A program made the position numbers and the translations under genes. Positions 42,940-52,081 of a DNA stretch of 64,000 bases are shown here, piece after piece; the first letter of the stretch is position 1; every line of letters begins with the position of its first letter. The DNA is from Syntrophomonas sp. UBA5314. Lineage in GTDB: Bacteria > Bacillota > Syntrophomonadia > Syntrophomonadales > Syntrophomonadaceae. The stretch is taken from assembly GCA_002410325.1 (NCBI GenBank), contig DHRK01000001.1, forward strand, positions 57,675-121,674, read 5' to 3'. The notes beneath the pieces were generated by a model that searched no databases, was not told the DNA's origin, and saw nothing but the letters and a program-made list of their open reading frames with translations.

Positions 42940-43845
42940 ATGAAGAAAAAGCAATTGTGGACGGCGGCCATTGCCGCCCTGACCCTTATCCTGATCTGTG
43001 GTTCGCTATATTACCAGGACAGGCTGGCGGCGCAAAATACCAACCTGGCAGCCGATGGTTCTACAGCCCGGGAACTGATTACCGAACCGTTAACGTCTTC
43101 TGACCGCCAGTATGCTTTTTTAGGAGGGACAAGCTCTGAAGACAATCAGGCGGCCGACGTTGAAAGTGTTCCAGAGCCAGATAGCGGGCAGCAACAGCAA
43201 GACCAGGCCGACAGTACATACAACCCGGGGACGGTATCCGATAAAACTGAGGTCAGCCAGCCGGTTCCCAATCCAGGACCAAGCGACCGGGTGGGCCAGG
43301 AGAATAAACAGACGGAGGGAAACACGACAGTCGTAAATAATCCATCCCGATCGAGCAGCGTCTATAACAAACTCAGTCCCAGCAAAGGAATCTATGGCCA
43401 ATTCCGCTACCGTGAATTAAGCGGAGGTAGAATTGAGATAGACCCGCAGTGGGTGGCTCAGAATATAGTAAGCATCACCCTGCCCGGTTTAAACCGCACC
43501 ATGCAGGTGAACCGGGCGGCTAAAGATAAGTTTATCAAGGCTTTTTCTTACATCAAGAACGGCACCGCCGTCGTCAATGGTAAAGAGGTGCCCTTGTTGA
43601 GCCTGATCAGGACTATGGATGGCACCTTTGTGCCCCGCCATGCGAACTGGAATCCCGCCAGTGGACTCAGCAACCATTCCTGGGGAACCGCTATTGACAT
43701 CAATGCCTCCAATCACTTTGGATACGTGTCTCCCTCCCAGACTAATGATCCCAACCTGATTCTTTGGGAAAAGGCCTTCAAACCGGCCGGGTTTAGCTGG
43801 GGTAACAGCTATTCCGATTCCATGCATTTTGAACTGTTGAATTAA
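42940..43845 (+). CDS. D-alanyl-D-alanine carboxypeptidase (VanY-like, M15)
   Basis: A 301-residue membrane-anchored peptidase that trims peptidoglycan stems. An N-terminal helix (TAAIAALTLILICGSLYY) is followed by a long Gln/Ser/Pro-rich linker and the M15 domain near the C-terminus: NHSWGTAIDIN supplies the zinc His and Asp, and SMHFELLN the second His; both are intact. ATG 42940 follows AAGGAGG; in-frame codons upstream lack a site. Probably monocistronic with its own promoter and a terminator at 43896. Confidence 0.88.
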   Translation: MKKKQLWTAAIAALTLILICGSLYYQDRLAAQNTNLAADGSTARELITEPLTSSDRQYAFLGGTSSEDNQAADVESVPEPDSGQQQQDQADSTYNPGTVSDKTEVSQPVPNPGPSDRVGQENKQTEGNTTVVNNPSRSSSVYNKLSPSKGIYGQFRYRELSGGRIEIDPQWVAQNIVSITLPGLNRTMQVNRAAKDKFIKAFSYIKNGTAVVNGKEVPLLSLIRTMDGTFVPRHANWNPASGLSNHSWGTAIDINASNHFGYVSPSQTNDPNLILWEKAFKPAGFSWGNSYSDSMHFELLN

Positions 43846-43895
43846 GGTATTGCGCCAAACGGCAAAAACCGGCCTAAAAGTTAAACCAATTGCCA

Positions 43896-43924
43896 AAATA
43901 GACTCTTGCGAGGGTCTATTTTTT
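43896..43924 (+). terminator. Terminator of the VanY-like gene
   Basis: AAATAGAC pairs with GTCTATTT around loop TCTTGCGAGG, followed by further T residues. Confidence 0.75.
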
Positions 43925-43989
43925 GTGCGGTGAATTACGATACATTTCCTTAAGCTACTAAATTTTAATGAAGAGGAGAGAAGGAAAAA

Positions 43990-44382
43990 ATGATTCAGTG
44001 GAATGATGACTTTACGATCGGTGTAAAAGCTATTGATGAACAACATAAGCGATTATTTGATATAGCAAATAGAGCTTATCAATTGCTTAGAAACGAACTG
44101 GTTTTGGATAAGTATGATCAAATTGTTGATATTTTTGAAGAATTGAAAGACTACACGGTTTATCATTTTACCTATGAAGAAAGGTATATGGCCGAGATTG
44201 GATATAAAAAGCTTTTATCGCATAAAGTGTACCACGATGATTTTATTGAGAAGGTTAAAGACATTGATTTTAATAAGGTAGACCAGGATCAAGAACAATA
44301 TTTAACGGGTATTTTGGATTTCGTAGTTCACTGGATTAAAGATCACATTCTGGGAGTTGACAAAAAAATAGGGCAGGGTTGA
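43990..44382 (+). CDS. Bacteriohemerythrin
   Basis: A 130-residue four-helix bundle that binds O2 or NO at a di-iron site. Ligands are visible as His19 (IDEQHK), His59 and Glu63 (HFTYEE), His78 and His82 (SHKVYH), and His119 with Asp124 (HILGVD). In anaerobes such proteins sense or scavenge oxygen. The gene starts with ATG after GAGGAGAGAAGG and is A/T-richer than its neighbours. It is not linked to a chemoreceptor here, so it acts as a free domain. Confidence 0.93.
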   Translation: MIQWNDDFTIGVKAIDEQHKRLFDIANRAYQLLRNELVLDKYDQIVDIFEELKDYTVYHFTYEERYMAEIGYKKLLSHKVYHDDFIEKVKDIDFNKVDQDQEQYLTGILDFVVHWIKDHILGVDKKIGQG

Positions 44383-44600
44383 GGAGCTGGTTCTTTGGCA
44401 TGGCAAATCATGAAAACGAATTGGCGGACTAATTATGACCATTTTCGCAAATATTCTATGATATCATAAAAATGCAAAACAATATAGGACATTACTACCT
44501 GGAATGAGCCGGGAAATGAAAATATTACCGTTTTTTGGAGTCATGTTCAAGAGCTATAACAACGATAATAATATCACTATATTAGTGTGTTGGTGATATC

Positions 44601-44846
44601 ATGAAACTGTTACATTCACGGGTAGGAGTAATTACAGATGCGACGGAACAGCCCATCAAGGTTAAATATCTTGATTCCTGGTATGAAGTAGTCGAGAGAT
44701 TGGACCGGTGGGAGGATGCCGGCGAATGGTGGAATGGGGAGAGCGAAAAAATATTTTTTCGGGTCATACTCATTAATGGCTCGGTCATGGAGATATATAA
44801 AGATTTACCTACTGAAGAATGGTGGTCCAACCGCCTGAGTATGTAA
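44601..44846 (+). CDS. DUF6504-like small protein
   Basis: An 81-residue protein with WYEVVERLDRWEDAGEWW and the later FFRVILINGSVMEIYKDL, matching the pattern of DUF6504 proteins, which often accompany Y-family or ImuB-like DNA polymerases. Here no polymerase is adjacent (dinB is 23 kb upstream). GGTGAT precedes the ATG. Function unknown. Confidence 0.6.
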   Translation: MKLLHSRVGVITDATEQPIKVKYLDSWYEVVERLDRWEDAGEWWNGESEKIFFRVILINGSVMEIYKDLPTEEWWSNRLSM

Positions 44847-44851
44847 TTATT

Positions 44852-46039
44852 TCACCACTCTCCCTGGATTTCAGCATAACGGTGATCGGCATTAAAATCC
44901 GGTTTATCAAAATATCTGCCATTGGTCCCGAAAGTAGCGTCAAGGTTTATCCAGCGCTGCTCTTCACTGGAATAAACCTGGTTCCAGGCGTGGTCGCCCC
45001 ATGAAATACCGCTGTAACCCAACCCGGTAATGAGCCGCACTTTTAAACCCACCGCCCGGCACATGGATATATAGAGGCATGAGTAGTCAAAACAGATGCC
45101 TTTACGCTGTCCGAAGGCTACCTGGGAACCCGATTGGATGCCGCGGGCGTCGCGGCTGATTGTGGCCGCCTTGTCGTAATCGTATTCAATATGGGAGCTT
45201 ACCCACTGATAGATAAGGTAGGCTTTCTTTTTGCTGTTGGATTCATTTCCCACAATGGTTCGGGCCGTCTGATCGATTTGCGGATTGGATTTGATGGCCT
45301 CATCCAGGGTTACGCCGTTGAAGTATTCTATAACCCTGACGCTGCGCTGGGGGGCTGGAGAACCGTCCGGCGTTTCGCGCGGTATTACCCGGTCCAGGGC
45401 CTGAGCAAATGAATCATTGACCAAAACCGGAACCTTTTTAGCCAGATTGGAGTTCAGGGCTGGATACAGGGCCTGCCGGTAAAGGCCCTGATAGGCGGTT
45501 GATTCGTTCATCCATTTTGACAGGCTGGGCGAAGGACAATAATAGGCAAAGAAGTTGAGCAGCAGGCCGGCAATAAAAACCATAAAGGCGGCGCGCGGGA
45601 CCTGGGCCAGAGCGCCTGCCGAAGAACTCAGCAAGCGCCCGCTGTTTGCAAGAGAGGCGTAAAGCCGGTCAGCCAGAGGAAGCAGGCATCTTTTGAATAG
45701 GGCCGGGGTAAGCAGGCGGATCAGTTCTATAAGAATTAACAGAAAAATAGGGACTACGATGATGTAAATCAATACATCCTGGCCGTAGAGGAATACCCGT
45801 ATATTCTCCGGGATCCAGTTGTATATGCTGAGGAACACTCCGGACTCGTGATCGAAAAAAATCCGGCGGGTGAGGACTATAGCCATATACAAGGCCAGAA
45901 AAAAGCCCAATGTATCTAAAAGCGACCACAGGCGCTGGCGAATACCTCCCAGAGAAAGCGGTTCAAGCGCGCCTTGAACAAGCGGAACAGCCAGTAGAGC
46001 TACCAACCCTATGGTGATGGGATTTACATTGATATCCAT
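44852..46039 (-). CDS. Membrane protein with transglutaminase-like domain
   Basis: A 395-residue protein. Four membrane segments occupy about residues 10-25, 40-62, 80-105 and 145-165. The C-terminal half is a transglutaminase-like cysteine-protease fold with the triad GICFDYSCLY (Cys), GDHAWNQV (His) and NLDATFG (Asp) complete. It probably acts outside the cell on peptides or wall. The start is ATG 46039, preceded by AGGGAG; an ATG at 46069 would overlap the inverted repeat next door. A MITE-like element sits 15 bases upstream, in the place where its promoter should be. Confidence 0.88.
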   Translation of the reverse strand: MDINVNPITIGLVALLAVPLVQGALEPLSLGGIRQRLWSLLDTLGFFLALYMAIVLTRRIFFDHESGVFLSIYNWIPENIRVFLYGQDVLIYIIVVPIFLLILIELIRLLTPALFKRCLLPLADRLYASLANSGRLLSSSAGALAQVPRAAFMVFIAGLLLNFFAYYCPSPSLSKWMNESTAYQGLYRQALYPALNSNLAKKVPVLVNDSFAQALDRVIPRETPDGSPAPQRSVRVIEYFNGVTLDEAIKSNPQIDQTARTIVGNESNSKKKAYLIYQWVSSHIEYDYDKAATISRDARGIQSGSQVAFGQRKGICFDYSCLYISMCRAVGLKVRLITGLGYSGISWGDHAWNQVYSSEEQRWINLDATFGTNGRYFDKPDFNADHRYAEIQGEW

Positions 46040-46053
46040 TTTATCTCCCTGAC

Positions 46054-46216
46054 TAGTGGTCTGTAACACCTAAAAATTTGGTTCCCACCGGCCAAATTTC
46101 CGCAGGGCTGCGTTGTCGTCAATCGCAATACGTCCAGTATTACTCTTTCCTCTGCCTTCCCCTGCGAAAATTTTTCTCAGAGGATAACCTAAACCTTTAG
46201 GTGTTACAGACCACTA
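46054..46216. mobile_element. 163-bp MITE-like element with perfect 21-bp terminal inverted repeats
   Basis: The termini are exact inverted copies, 46054-46074 (starting TAGTGGTCTGTAACACC) and 46196-46216. Inside, AAATTTCCGCAGGG at about 46094 pairs with CCCTGCGAAAATTT at about 46160, so most of the element folds into one long hairpin. The outermost TA/TA could be a target duplication, as in mariner/IS630-related elements. No coding capacity. It lies directly in front of the transglutaminase gene. Confidence 0.75.
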
Positions 46217-46353
46217 AATCTTTTTCTCATTATACCGGTTTGCAGGAATTATGACTTTAGGCATTTAGTGGCACTTTAACTGGTATGCTAATTATTAGTG
46301 CTAAATTTAAATATGCCAGGTACAGCGTTCGGTAATTGCCAATATTGGAAGCT

Positions 46354-46483
46354 GATGTTATATTGTGCTTAGGGCTGGCTGGTCATGCCGGCCAACCGTG
46401 GTACCCAGTGAACCTTATAGGAGCTTATTTAAGACTTACCATCCCATCCTGCGGCGTGGGTCTTAGATTCACCCTATAATATC
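46354..46483 (+). ncRNA. Structured RNA candidate resembling 6S RNA
   Basis: A rod-like fold can be drawn: GATGTTAT (46354-46361) with ATAATATC (46476-46483), GTGAA (46408-46412) with TTCAC (46468-46472), AAGAC (46431-46435) with GTCTT (46460-46464) and CCCA with TGGG inside. The stretch AGGAGCTTATTTAAGACTTA followed by TCCTGCGGCGTGGG resembles the central region of Firmicute 6S RNAs as I remember them. Strand and ends are estimates. It lies about 195 bases before a DUF1294 gene. Confidence 0.4.
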
Positions 46484-46678
46484 TCCGCTCTGATTATTAA
46501 ACCGGCTGAACCCTTCTCGCAGCAATGTCCATTCCCCGACATCCGGTCTTCGTTCATGGGTTAAAAACATATACTGGCGCCCCTGGAAAAAGTCGTATGG
46601 CTCTTGAACCAAATTATTTCCCGGGTACAAAGGTATCCTAATTAGACAGTCTTGGTTTATGCCAGGAGGTGAAGACTA

Positions 46679-46963
46679 TTGGTAATGGACAGTATAAGCA
46701 CCTTGAAAATAATCCTTTTCTATCTGATGATTATCAACACGGTCTGCTATTTTATGTTTTTCTGGGACAAACGATTGGCCAAGCGGGGGCGCAGGAGAAT
46801 AAGCGAGAAGAGTCTCTTCCTGACAGCGATTTTGGGCGGCTCTCTGGGCGGGCTTCTGGCCATGTATATGTTCCGTCACAAGACCCTGCACCGCAAATTC
46901 AAATTGGGAATGCCGCTGATCCTCATTGTGCAACTGGCATTGCTGGTCTATCTGCTGAGATAA
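46679..46963 (+). CDS. DUF1294 small membrane protein
   Basis: A 94-residue protein with three predicted membrane helices and the DUF1294 core FFWDKRLAKRGRRRISEKSLF, followed by ILGGSLGGLLAMYMFRHKT. Family members are of unknown function. The TTG at 46679 is the best start: AGGAGGTGA lies seven bases upstream, while the ATG at 46685 would be too far from it. It follows the structured RNA candidate. Confidence 0.82.
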   Translation: MVMDSISTLKIILFYLMIINTVCYFMFFWDKRLAKRGRRRISEKSLFLTAILGGSLGGLLAMYMFRHKTLHRKFKLGMPLILIVQLALLVYLLR

Positions 46964-47072
46964 ACTGATTTATCGGGCGGCTGAATCCACCAGAATACTC
47001 CAATATAATTCTGTTTTAGACAAGGTGTAACGTAGCAAACTATTCAAAACGAATTTATTGGAGTGATCGATT

Positions 47073-48626
47073 TTGAATGAAAATGTATTGGTAAATGATC
47101 CTGTGCCTTACTGGATAGCATCCACTCCCGAAACCGACTACCCGCCGCTCCAGGAGGAGCTCGCCGTCGATGTCGCGATAGTAGGCGGCGGGATGGTGGG
47201 GATCCTCTCCGGGTATTTACTGTCCCGGGCCGGGCTGAAGGTGGCTGTGCTGGAGGCCAGCCGGATTCTTCAGGGGACCACCGGCCATACTACGGCCAAG
47301 CTCACCTCCCAGCATTCTCTAATCTATGACCGCCTGAAAAAAAGCGTTGGCGAAGAGCAGGCCAGGCAGTATGCCGACGCCAATGAAGCGGCTATCCACA
47401 TGATCGATGATCTGGCCGGGGAGCACCATATCGAATGCGATTTTCTGTGGCGCCCGGCTTTTGTGTACACCCAGTCCGATAAATATATCGAAAAGCTGGA
47501 AAAAGAGGCCGAGGCGGCATCCAGCCTGGGAATCGTAGCCTCGGTTGTGGAGCGCCTGGCGCTGCCCTTTCCGATCAAAGCGGCCCTGCGCTTTGACCAC
47601 CAGGCCCAGTTTCATCCCCTGAAATTTCTAAAGGCCCTGGCGGAAGAGATGGTAAAAAACGGGGGACAGATCTTTGAAAAGACCCATGCGATAGAAATCG
47701 AAGAAGGCCGCACCTGTGTGGTAAATACCAGCCAGGGCCAGCGGGTCAGGGCCGGCCAGGTGATTATTGCCACCCACTATCCCTTTTTTGATGGAGGCGG
47801 CCTGTATTTTTCACGCATTTACCAGGAAAGATCCTATTTGATCAGTATAGAGAGCGCCGATAAGCTGTCCCCGGGCATGTATATTTCAGCCGAGACTCCC
47901 ACCCGTTCCCTGCGCAGCCAGCGTTACCGGGGCGGAGAAATGATCCTGATTGGCGGCGAAAACCATAAGACCGGGCAGTGCCAGAACACCAACCGCTGTT
48001 ATCAGAATTTGATCCAGTTTGCCCGGGATAACTTCAAGGTGAAAGAGATTCTCTACCACTGGTCGACCCAGGATTGTATGACCCTGGACGGGATTCCCTA
48101 TGTGGGAAGGTTGACTATGCGCAGCCCCGACCTTTACCTGGCTACCGGTTTCGGTAAATGGGGCATGACGGGCAGCGCCGCTTCAGCCATGATCCTGCGT
48201 GATTTGATTACCCGGGGAGAGAGCCCCTGGGCCCCGGTTTACAATCCCTCGCGGGCCACTTCGGCCAGCACCATCGTAAATTTTATCGTGCAAAACGCGG
48301 ATGTGGCTAAAAACTATGTGGCGGGTAAACTGGAACCGGCTATGGATAATTTGGACCTTGATAAAGACCAGGCCCAGGTGGTGCATGTTGACGGCCAGAA
48401 AATGGGGGCCTATCGTGATGAAACGGGCAAGGTCCACATGGTGGATATAACCTGCCCCCACGTGGGCTGTGAGCTGGAATGGAACCATGCCGAGCGCAGC
48501 TGGGACTGTCCCTGCCACGGCTCCCGTTTCAGCTACGAAGGGGACATCATTGAAGGGCCTGCCCAGTACTGCCTGAGTCACATTGAACAACAGCCCAATC
48601 CGGTGGACCCCCATGTCTACCAATAG
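47073..48626 (+). CDS. FAD-dependent DadA-type oxidoreductase with C-terminal Rieske domain
   Basis: A 517-residue fusion. The N-terminal FAD domain (DVAIVGGGMVGILSGYLLSRAGLKVAVLEAS) belongs to the glycine oxidase/D-amino acid dehydrogenase group; at residues about 425-510 is a Rieske 2Fe-2S domain with CPHVGCELEWN and CPCHGSRFSYEG, both ligand pairs intact. Such fusions oxidise a small substrate and pass electrons through the cluster, but substrates are mostly unknown. TTG 47073 follows GGAGTGAT. A TTCG terminator separates it from the transketolase operon. Confidence 0.9.
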   Translation: MNENVLVNDPVPYWIASTPETDYPPLQEELAVDVAIVGGGMVGILSGYLLSRAGLKVAVLEASRILQGTTGHTTAKLTSQHSLIYDRLKKSVGEEQARQYADANEAAIHMIDDLAGEHHIECDFLWRPAFVYTQSDKYIEKLEKEAEAASSLGIVASVVERLALPFPIKAALRFDHQAQFHPLKFLKALAEEMVKNGGQIFEKTHAIEIEEGRTCVVNTSQGQRVRAGQVIIATHYPFFDGGGLYFSRIYQERSYLISIESADKLSPGMYISAETPTRSLRSQRYRGGEMILIGGENHKTGQCQNTNRCYQNLIQFARDNFKVKEILYHWSTQDCMTLDGIPYVGRLTMRSPDLYLATGFGKWGMTGSAASAMILRDLITRGESPWAPVYNPSRATSASTIVNFIVQNADVAKNYVAGKLEPAMDNLDLDKDQAQVVHVDGQKMGAYRDETGKVHMVDITCPHVGCELEWNHAERSWDCPCHGSRFSYEGDIIEGPAQYCLSHIEQQPNPVDPHVYQ

Positions 48627-48654
48627 TTAGACTGAAAATTACAGATGCCTGACG

Positions 48655-48681
48655 AGACCCTTCGGGGTCTTTGCTTTTCCC
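48655..48681 (+). terminator. UUCG-loop terminator after the oxidoreductase gene
   Basis: AGACCC pairs with GGGTCT around a TTCG tetraloop, followed by T-rich TTGCTTTTCC. Confidence 0.7.
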
Positions 48682-48785
48682 GGGAGTGGTGGGCGTCAAT
48701 ACGGGTATGTCCCCATTGCTTCAAAAAATGATACAATAATCCCGGGCATAGATATTGAAGTAATGAAGTACCGGAGGAGAGGCAT

Positions 48786-49700
48786 ATGACTTCCAGACAG
48801 CGCGATGAATGGACCAGCCAGGTGTACCGGGTGGCCGGGGGCATCCGCCGGCGGGTTCTAGAGCACACTATTCGCAACAACGGCGGTTATTTAAGCCAGG
48901 CCTGCTCGGCGGCTGAAATAATAGCCACTCTATATTTAAAAGCCATGAAAATCGGACCAGCCACAGTTCCGCCGGTTCCCCCGCCTTTTGCCGGCGTGCC
49001 CGGACCGGGCAATCCCGCGTATGCAAGCGGCGCCGGCTACAACGGACCGCAAGGCCCGGAATGGGACCGATTGATTCTTTCCCCCTCGCAGTATGCCCTG
49101 GTTTTATACGCCGCCCTGGTGGAATTGGGGAGGATGGCCCCGGAAGGCCTGGCCCAGTTTAACCGGGATGGCAGCACGGTGGAAATGATCGGGGCCGAGC
49201 ATTCTCCGGGCATGGAGCTGATGACCGGCTCCCTGGGGCAGGGCATCAGTCAGGCGGCCGGTCTGGCCATGGCCCGCAAGCGGCGGGGGGACCGGGGACG
49301 GGTTTTCGTTTTTATGTCGGACGGGGAGTTTCAATCGGGCCAGGTCTGGGAGGCCATCCAGGCCATGGCTTTTCACCGGCTGGACAATACCGTCATTTAT
49401 GTGGATGTCAACGGCCAGCAATGCGACGGCCTGGTCAGCCAGGTCATGAATATTGAGCCCCTGGACAAACGCTTGAAGGCGTTCGGAGCCCGGGTCATAA
49501 GAATTGACGGCCATGACGTTAAAGCGCTGGCCAGGCCCGCCGGGCTTAAACCGGACGGCCGTCCGCTGGTGGTTCTGGCCGACACCGACCCCTGCCGGGG
49601 CATAGAACTGCTGGCGGGCCGAAGGCCCAAACTGCATTATACGCGTTTCGAGCGGGAAACCGAACGGGAGGCCTTCCGCTCACTGCTCGACAGCCTTTAG
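48786..49700 (+). CDS. Transketolase, N-terminal (TPP-binding) subunit
   Basis: A 304-residue half-transketolase. The TPP pyrophosphate-binding region reads MTGSLGQGISQAAGLAMA and FMSDGEFQSGQVWEAI, closing with VDVNGQQCDG (the GDG-N30-N motif, with Ser for the first Gly). It transfers two-carbon ketol units between sugar phosphates once joined with the second subunit. GGAGGAGAGG precedes the ATG. It is followed 22 bases later by the C-terminal subunit gene and then by a RuBisCO-like gene. Split transketolases are common in pathways for unusual sugars as well as in the pentose phosphate pathway. Confidence 0.92.
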   Translation: MTSRQRDEWTSQVYRVAGGIRRRVLEHTIRNNGGYLSQACSAAEIIATLYLKAMKIGPATVPPVPPPFAGVPGPGNPAYASGAGYNGPQGPEWDRLILSPSQYALVLYAALVELGRMAPEGLAQFNRDGSTVEMIGAEHSPGMELMTGSLGQGISQAAGLAMARKRRGDRGRVFVFMSDGEFQSGQVWEAIQAMAFHRLDNTVIYVDVNGQQCDGLVSQVMNIEPLDKRLKAFGARVIRIDGHDVKALARPAGLKPDGRPLVVLADTDPCRGIELLAGRRPKLHYTRFERETEREAFRSLLDSL

Positions 49701-49722
49701 ACGGTAAAAAAGGAGTGCGGTA

Positions 49723-50730
49723 ATGGAAATACTCTCCAAAGTGCATTATCATAATCTGGTTAAATGGGCTCAAGACAAACCCGATGTGCTGGTTCTTTCA
49801 GCTGATTTAACCGGTTCTACGGAAATCGATCTTTTCCGGGACACCTACCCGGAGCGTTTCCTCTCTATGGGAATTGCGGAGCAGAACATGCTGAGTTTTG
49901 CCGGAGGCCTGGCCCGCGAGGGTTATTGCCCGCTGGTCCACACCTTTGCCGTTTTCATCTATCGCCGCGCTTATGACCAGATCGCCGTTTCGGTGGCCTA
50001 TCCGCATCTCCCGGTCAAGATGTTCGGCTTTTTACCCGGCATCATGACCCCCGGGGGAGCCACCCATCAAGCCATTGAAGACATAAGCATAATGCGTTCC
50101 CTGCCCAACATGACGGTGCTGGAATGCGGGGACGCCACTGAAGTGGAAAGCGTTATGGATGTGGCCTATGGAGTGAGAGGCCCGGTGTATGTGAGAATGC
50201 TGCGCGGTGAAATACCCCGCCTTTTTGATCCCTCCGAACCGATGGCTCTGGGCCGGACCAGGACCTTGAGCCAGGGCCATGACCTGGTGGTGCTGTCCAG
50301 CGGCATATGCACGGAAGAGGCCCTGCGGGCCTTACGGGTCCTTCAAAAGAGGGGCCTGGCGGTCAAGCACATCCATGTCTCAACCCTCAAGCCCTTTGCT
50401 CACCCTGAAATCATCGAGTCGATCGCCGAAGCCCGCTACGGGGTGATAAGCATGGAAAACCACTCGATAATCGGCGGTCTGGGCACCATCGTAGCTGAAC
50501 AGATGGCCGGGGCGGGCCTGGGCAAGAAGCTGGTCAGAATAGGGATTAAAGATACCTTTTTGCACGGGGCCAGCCGCCCCTACCTGGCCCGGGAATATGG
50601 CCTGGATGCTCAGGCCTTGATAGAGGCAATAGAAAAACTGGTAGGAGAACGGTTTAATATAGGCGAAGCCGACCTGGAGCAGATCCACCTTACTCCGGTG
50701 CACAGTTCGGCCAAAGCGGAGGCGCTGTGA
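49723..50730 (+). CDS. Transketolase, C-terminal subunit
   Basis: A 335-residue second half containing the pyrimidine-binding domain with the catalytic glutamate in MGIAEQNMLSFAGGLAREG and the C-terminal domain (LVVLSSGICTEEAL, MENHSIIGGLG). AGGAGTG precedes its ATG. The last codon overlaps the RuBisCO-like gene start (TGATG), so translation is coupled. With the upstream gene it forms a complete transketolase. Confidence 0.93.
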   Translation: MEILSKVHYHNLVKWAQDKPDVLVLSADLTGSTEIDLFRDTYPERFLSMGIAEQNMLSFAGGLAREGYCPLVHTFAVFIYRRAYDQIAVSVAYPHLPVKMFGFLPGIMTPGGATHQAIEDISIMRSLPNMTVLECGDATEVESVMDVAYGVRGPVYVRMLRGEIPRLFDPSEPMALGRTRTLSQGHDLVVLSSGICTEEALRALRVLQKRGLAVKHIHVSTLKPFAHPEIIESIAEARYGVISMENHSIIGGLGTIVAEQMAGAGLGKKLVRIGIKDTFLHGASRPYLAREYGLDAQALIEAIEKLVGERFNIGEADLEQIHLTPVHSSAKAEAL

Positions 50731-51836
50731 TGGAGCGGTTTATGGTCCGCTATCGCTTGAGCGGCGATGAAGCGGAGGCGTATGAAAAGGCCTGCGACAT
50801 TTGCCTGGAACAGACCGTGGAATTTCCGGGCGAATTAATTCCACCCGGTTTTATTAAAGACCAGGTGGTGGGCCGGATAGAGGATTTTCGCCCCGCCGGG
50901 GCGGGCGGCTTTAGCGCCCTGGTCAGCTTCGCCGCTGATACCGCGGCCGCTGAATTCACCCAATTGCTCAATGTTGTTTTTGGCAATATCAGCATCAAGC
51001 CCGGTTACCGGGTGGAAGATTTGATTCTTCCGGACAGCATGCTAAAGCGTTTTAAGGGCCCCCGCTGGGGGCGGACCGGTTTGCGGGGACGGGTTAAAGT
51101 CGAGGGAAGGCCATTGCTCTTTTCCGCTCTAAAGCCCATGGGTTTATCCTCTCAAGAACTGGCCGAACTGGCTTATAAGCTGGCCCTGGGGGGAATTGAT
51201 CTCATTAAAGACGACCACGGGCTTACTGATCAGAGCTACGCCCCCTACCACGAAAGGGTGCGGCTCTGTGCCCAGGCGGTGGCGCGGGCCAATCAGGAAA
51301 CCGGATGGAGCTGTATTTACCTGGCCAATATCAGCGCACCCCACCATCAGGTGCTGGAGCGGGCCTATTACGCCCGTGAGCAGGGCGCCGGGGGGCTGCT
51401 CATCGCCCCCGGCCTGGTAGGGTTTGACACCATGAGAACGGTGGCCGATGATAAAAATGTCGACCTGCCGCTTATCGCCCATCCGGCCTGGCTGGGGACC
51501 TATGTAATGAGCCCGCTGCATGGAATATCCCATCGCACCCTGTTCGGGCAGCTGGTTCGCCTGGCCGGGGCCGACGGAACCGTATATCCGAATTTTGGCG
51601 GCCGCTTCTCCTTCAGCCGCGAGGAGTGCCTGAGTATCGTAGCCGGCACCGAGCAGCCGCTGGGCGGCCTCAAAGAAATATTTCCCTGTCCGGGAGGGGG
51701 GATGAGCGTCGATACCATTCCCGAAATGTCAGAATTTTACGGCTCGGAAGTGGCCTTTCTGATTGGCGGCGGCCTTTTTAAAAAAGGCCCGGACATCGTG
51801 GAGAACTGCCGCTACTTCCGCAGCCTGGTCGAATGA
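50730..51836 (+). CDS. RuBisCO-like protein (type IV), third gene of the transketolase operon
   Basis: A 368-residue RuBisCO large-subunit-fold protein. Key positions: Lys135 in SALKPMGLS (RuBisCO Lys175 position), the carbamate lysine Lys160 in GGIDLIKDDHG, with the metal Glu replaced by His163, His251 (IAHPAWLG), a loop-6 lacking the Lys (NFGGRFS), and PGGGMS in place of SGGMH. It is therefore not a carboxylase. KDDHG-type RLPs include those of apionate catabolism (decarboxylase or transcarboxylase). Start ATG 50730 follows GGAGG. Partnership with transketolase suggests a sugar-acid phosphate pathway, by inference. Confidence 0.85.
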   Translation: MERFMVRYRLSGDEAEAYEKACDICLEQTVEFPGELIPPGFIKDQVVGRIEDFRPAGAGGFSALVSFAADTAAAEFTQLLNVVFGNISIKPGYRVEDLILPDSMLKRFKGPRWGRTGLRGRVKVEGRPLLFSALKPMGLSSQELAELAYKLALGGIDLIKDDHGLTDQSYAPYHERVRLCAQAVARANQETGWSCIYLANISAPHHQVLERAYYAREQGAGGLLIAPGLVGFDTMRTVADDKNVDLPLIAHPAWLGTYVMSPLHGISHRTLFGQLVRLAGADGTVYPNFGGRFSFSREECLSIVAGTEQPLGGLKEIFPCPGGGMSVDTIPEMSEFYGSEVAFLIGGGLFKKGPDIVENCRYFRSLVE

Positions 51837-52081
51837 GGGAAGGGCCGTCTCCCTGGCTTCTCTGGCTTTCCCTTTGGCCTGGCTCTCACCTCGGCTCCCC
51901 CTTGAATGGTAGCACTCCCGATTTTGCTTGACCGCTTTTTTGTTGAATATAAATTACCTTACTGACACGAAATATTTACATTACAATAACAGAATTGTAG
52001 CACTTCCCTCTTAAACTGAACTAAGGACAGCGGCGAATTCGAGCTGGAATATTCTTTGGTTGGGTATGGGAGGTGATAATA

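Noticed and set aside
46669..46968. 99-residue frame overlapping the DUF1294 gene
   Set aside because: The DUF1294 frame from 46679 has a proper ribosome site, membrane helices and the family motif; the other frame has none.
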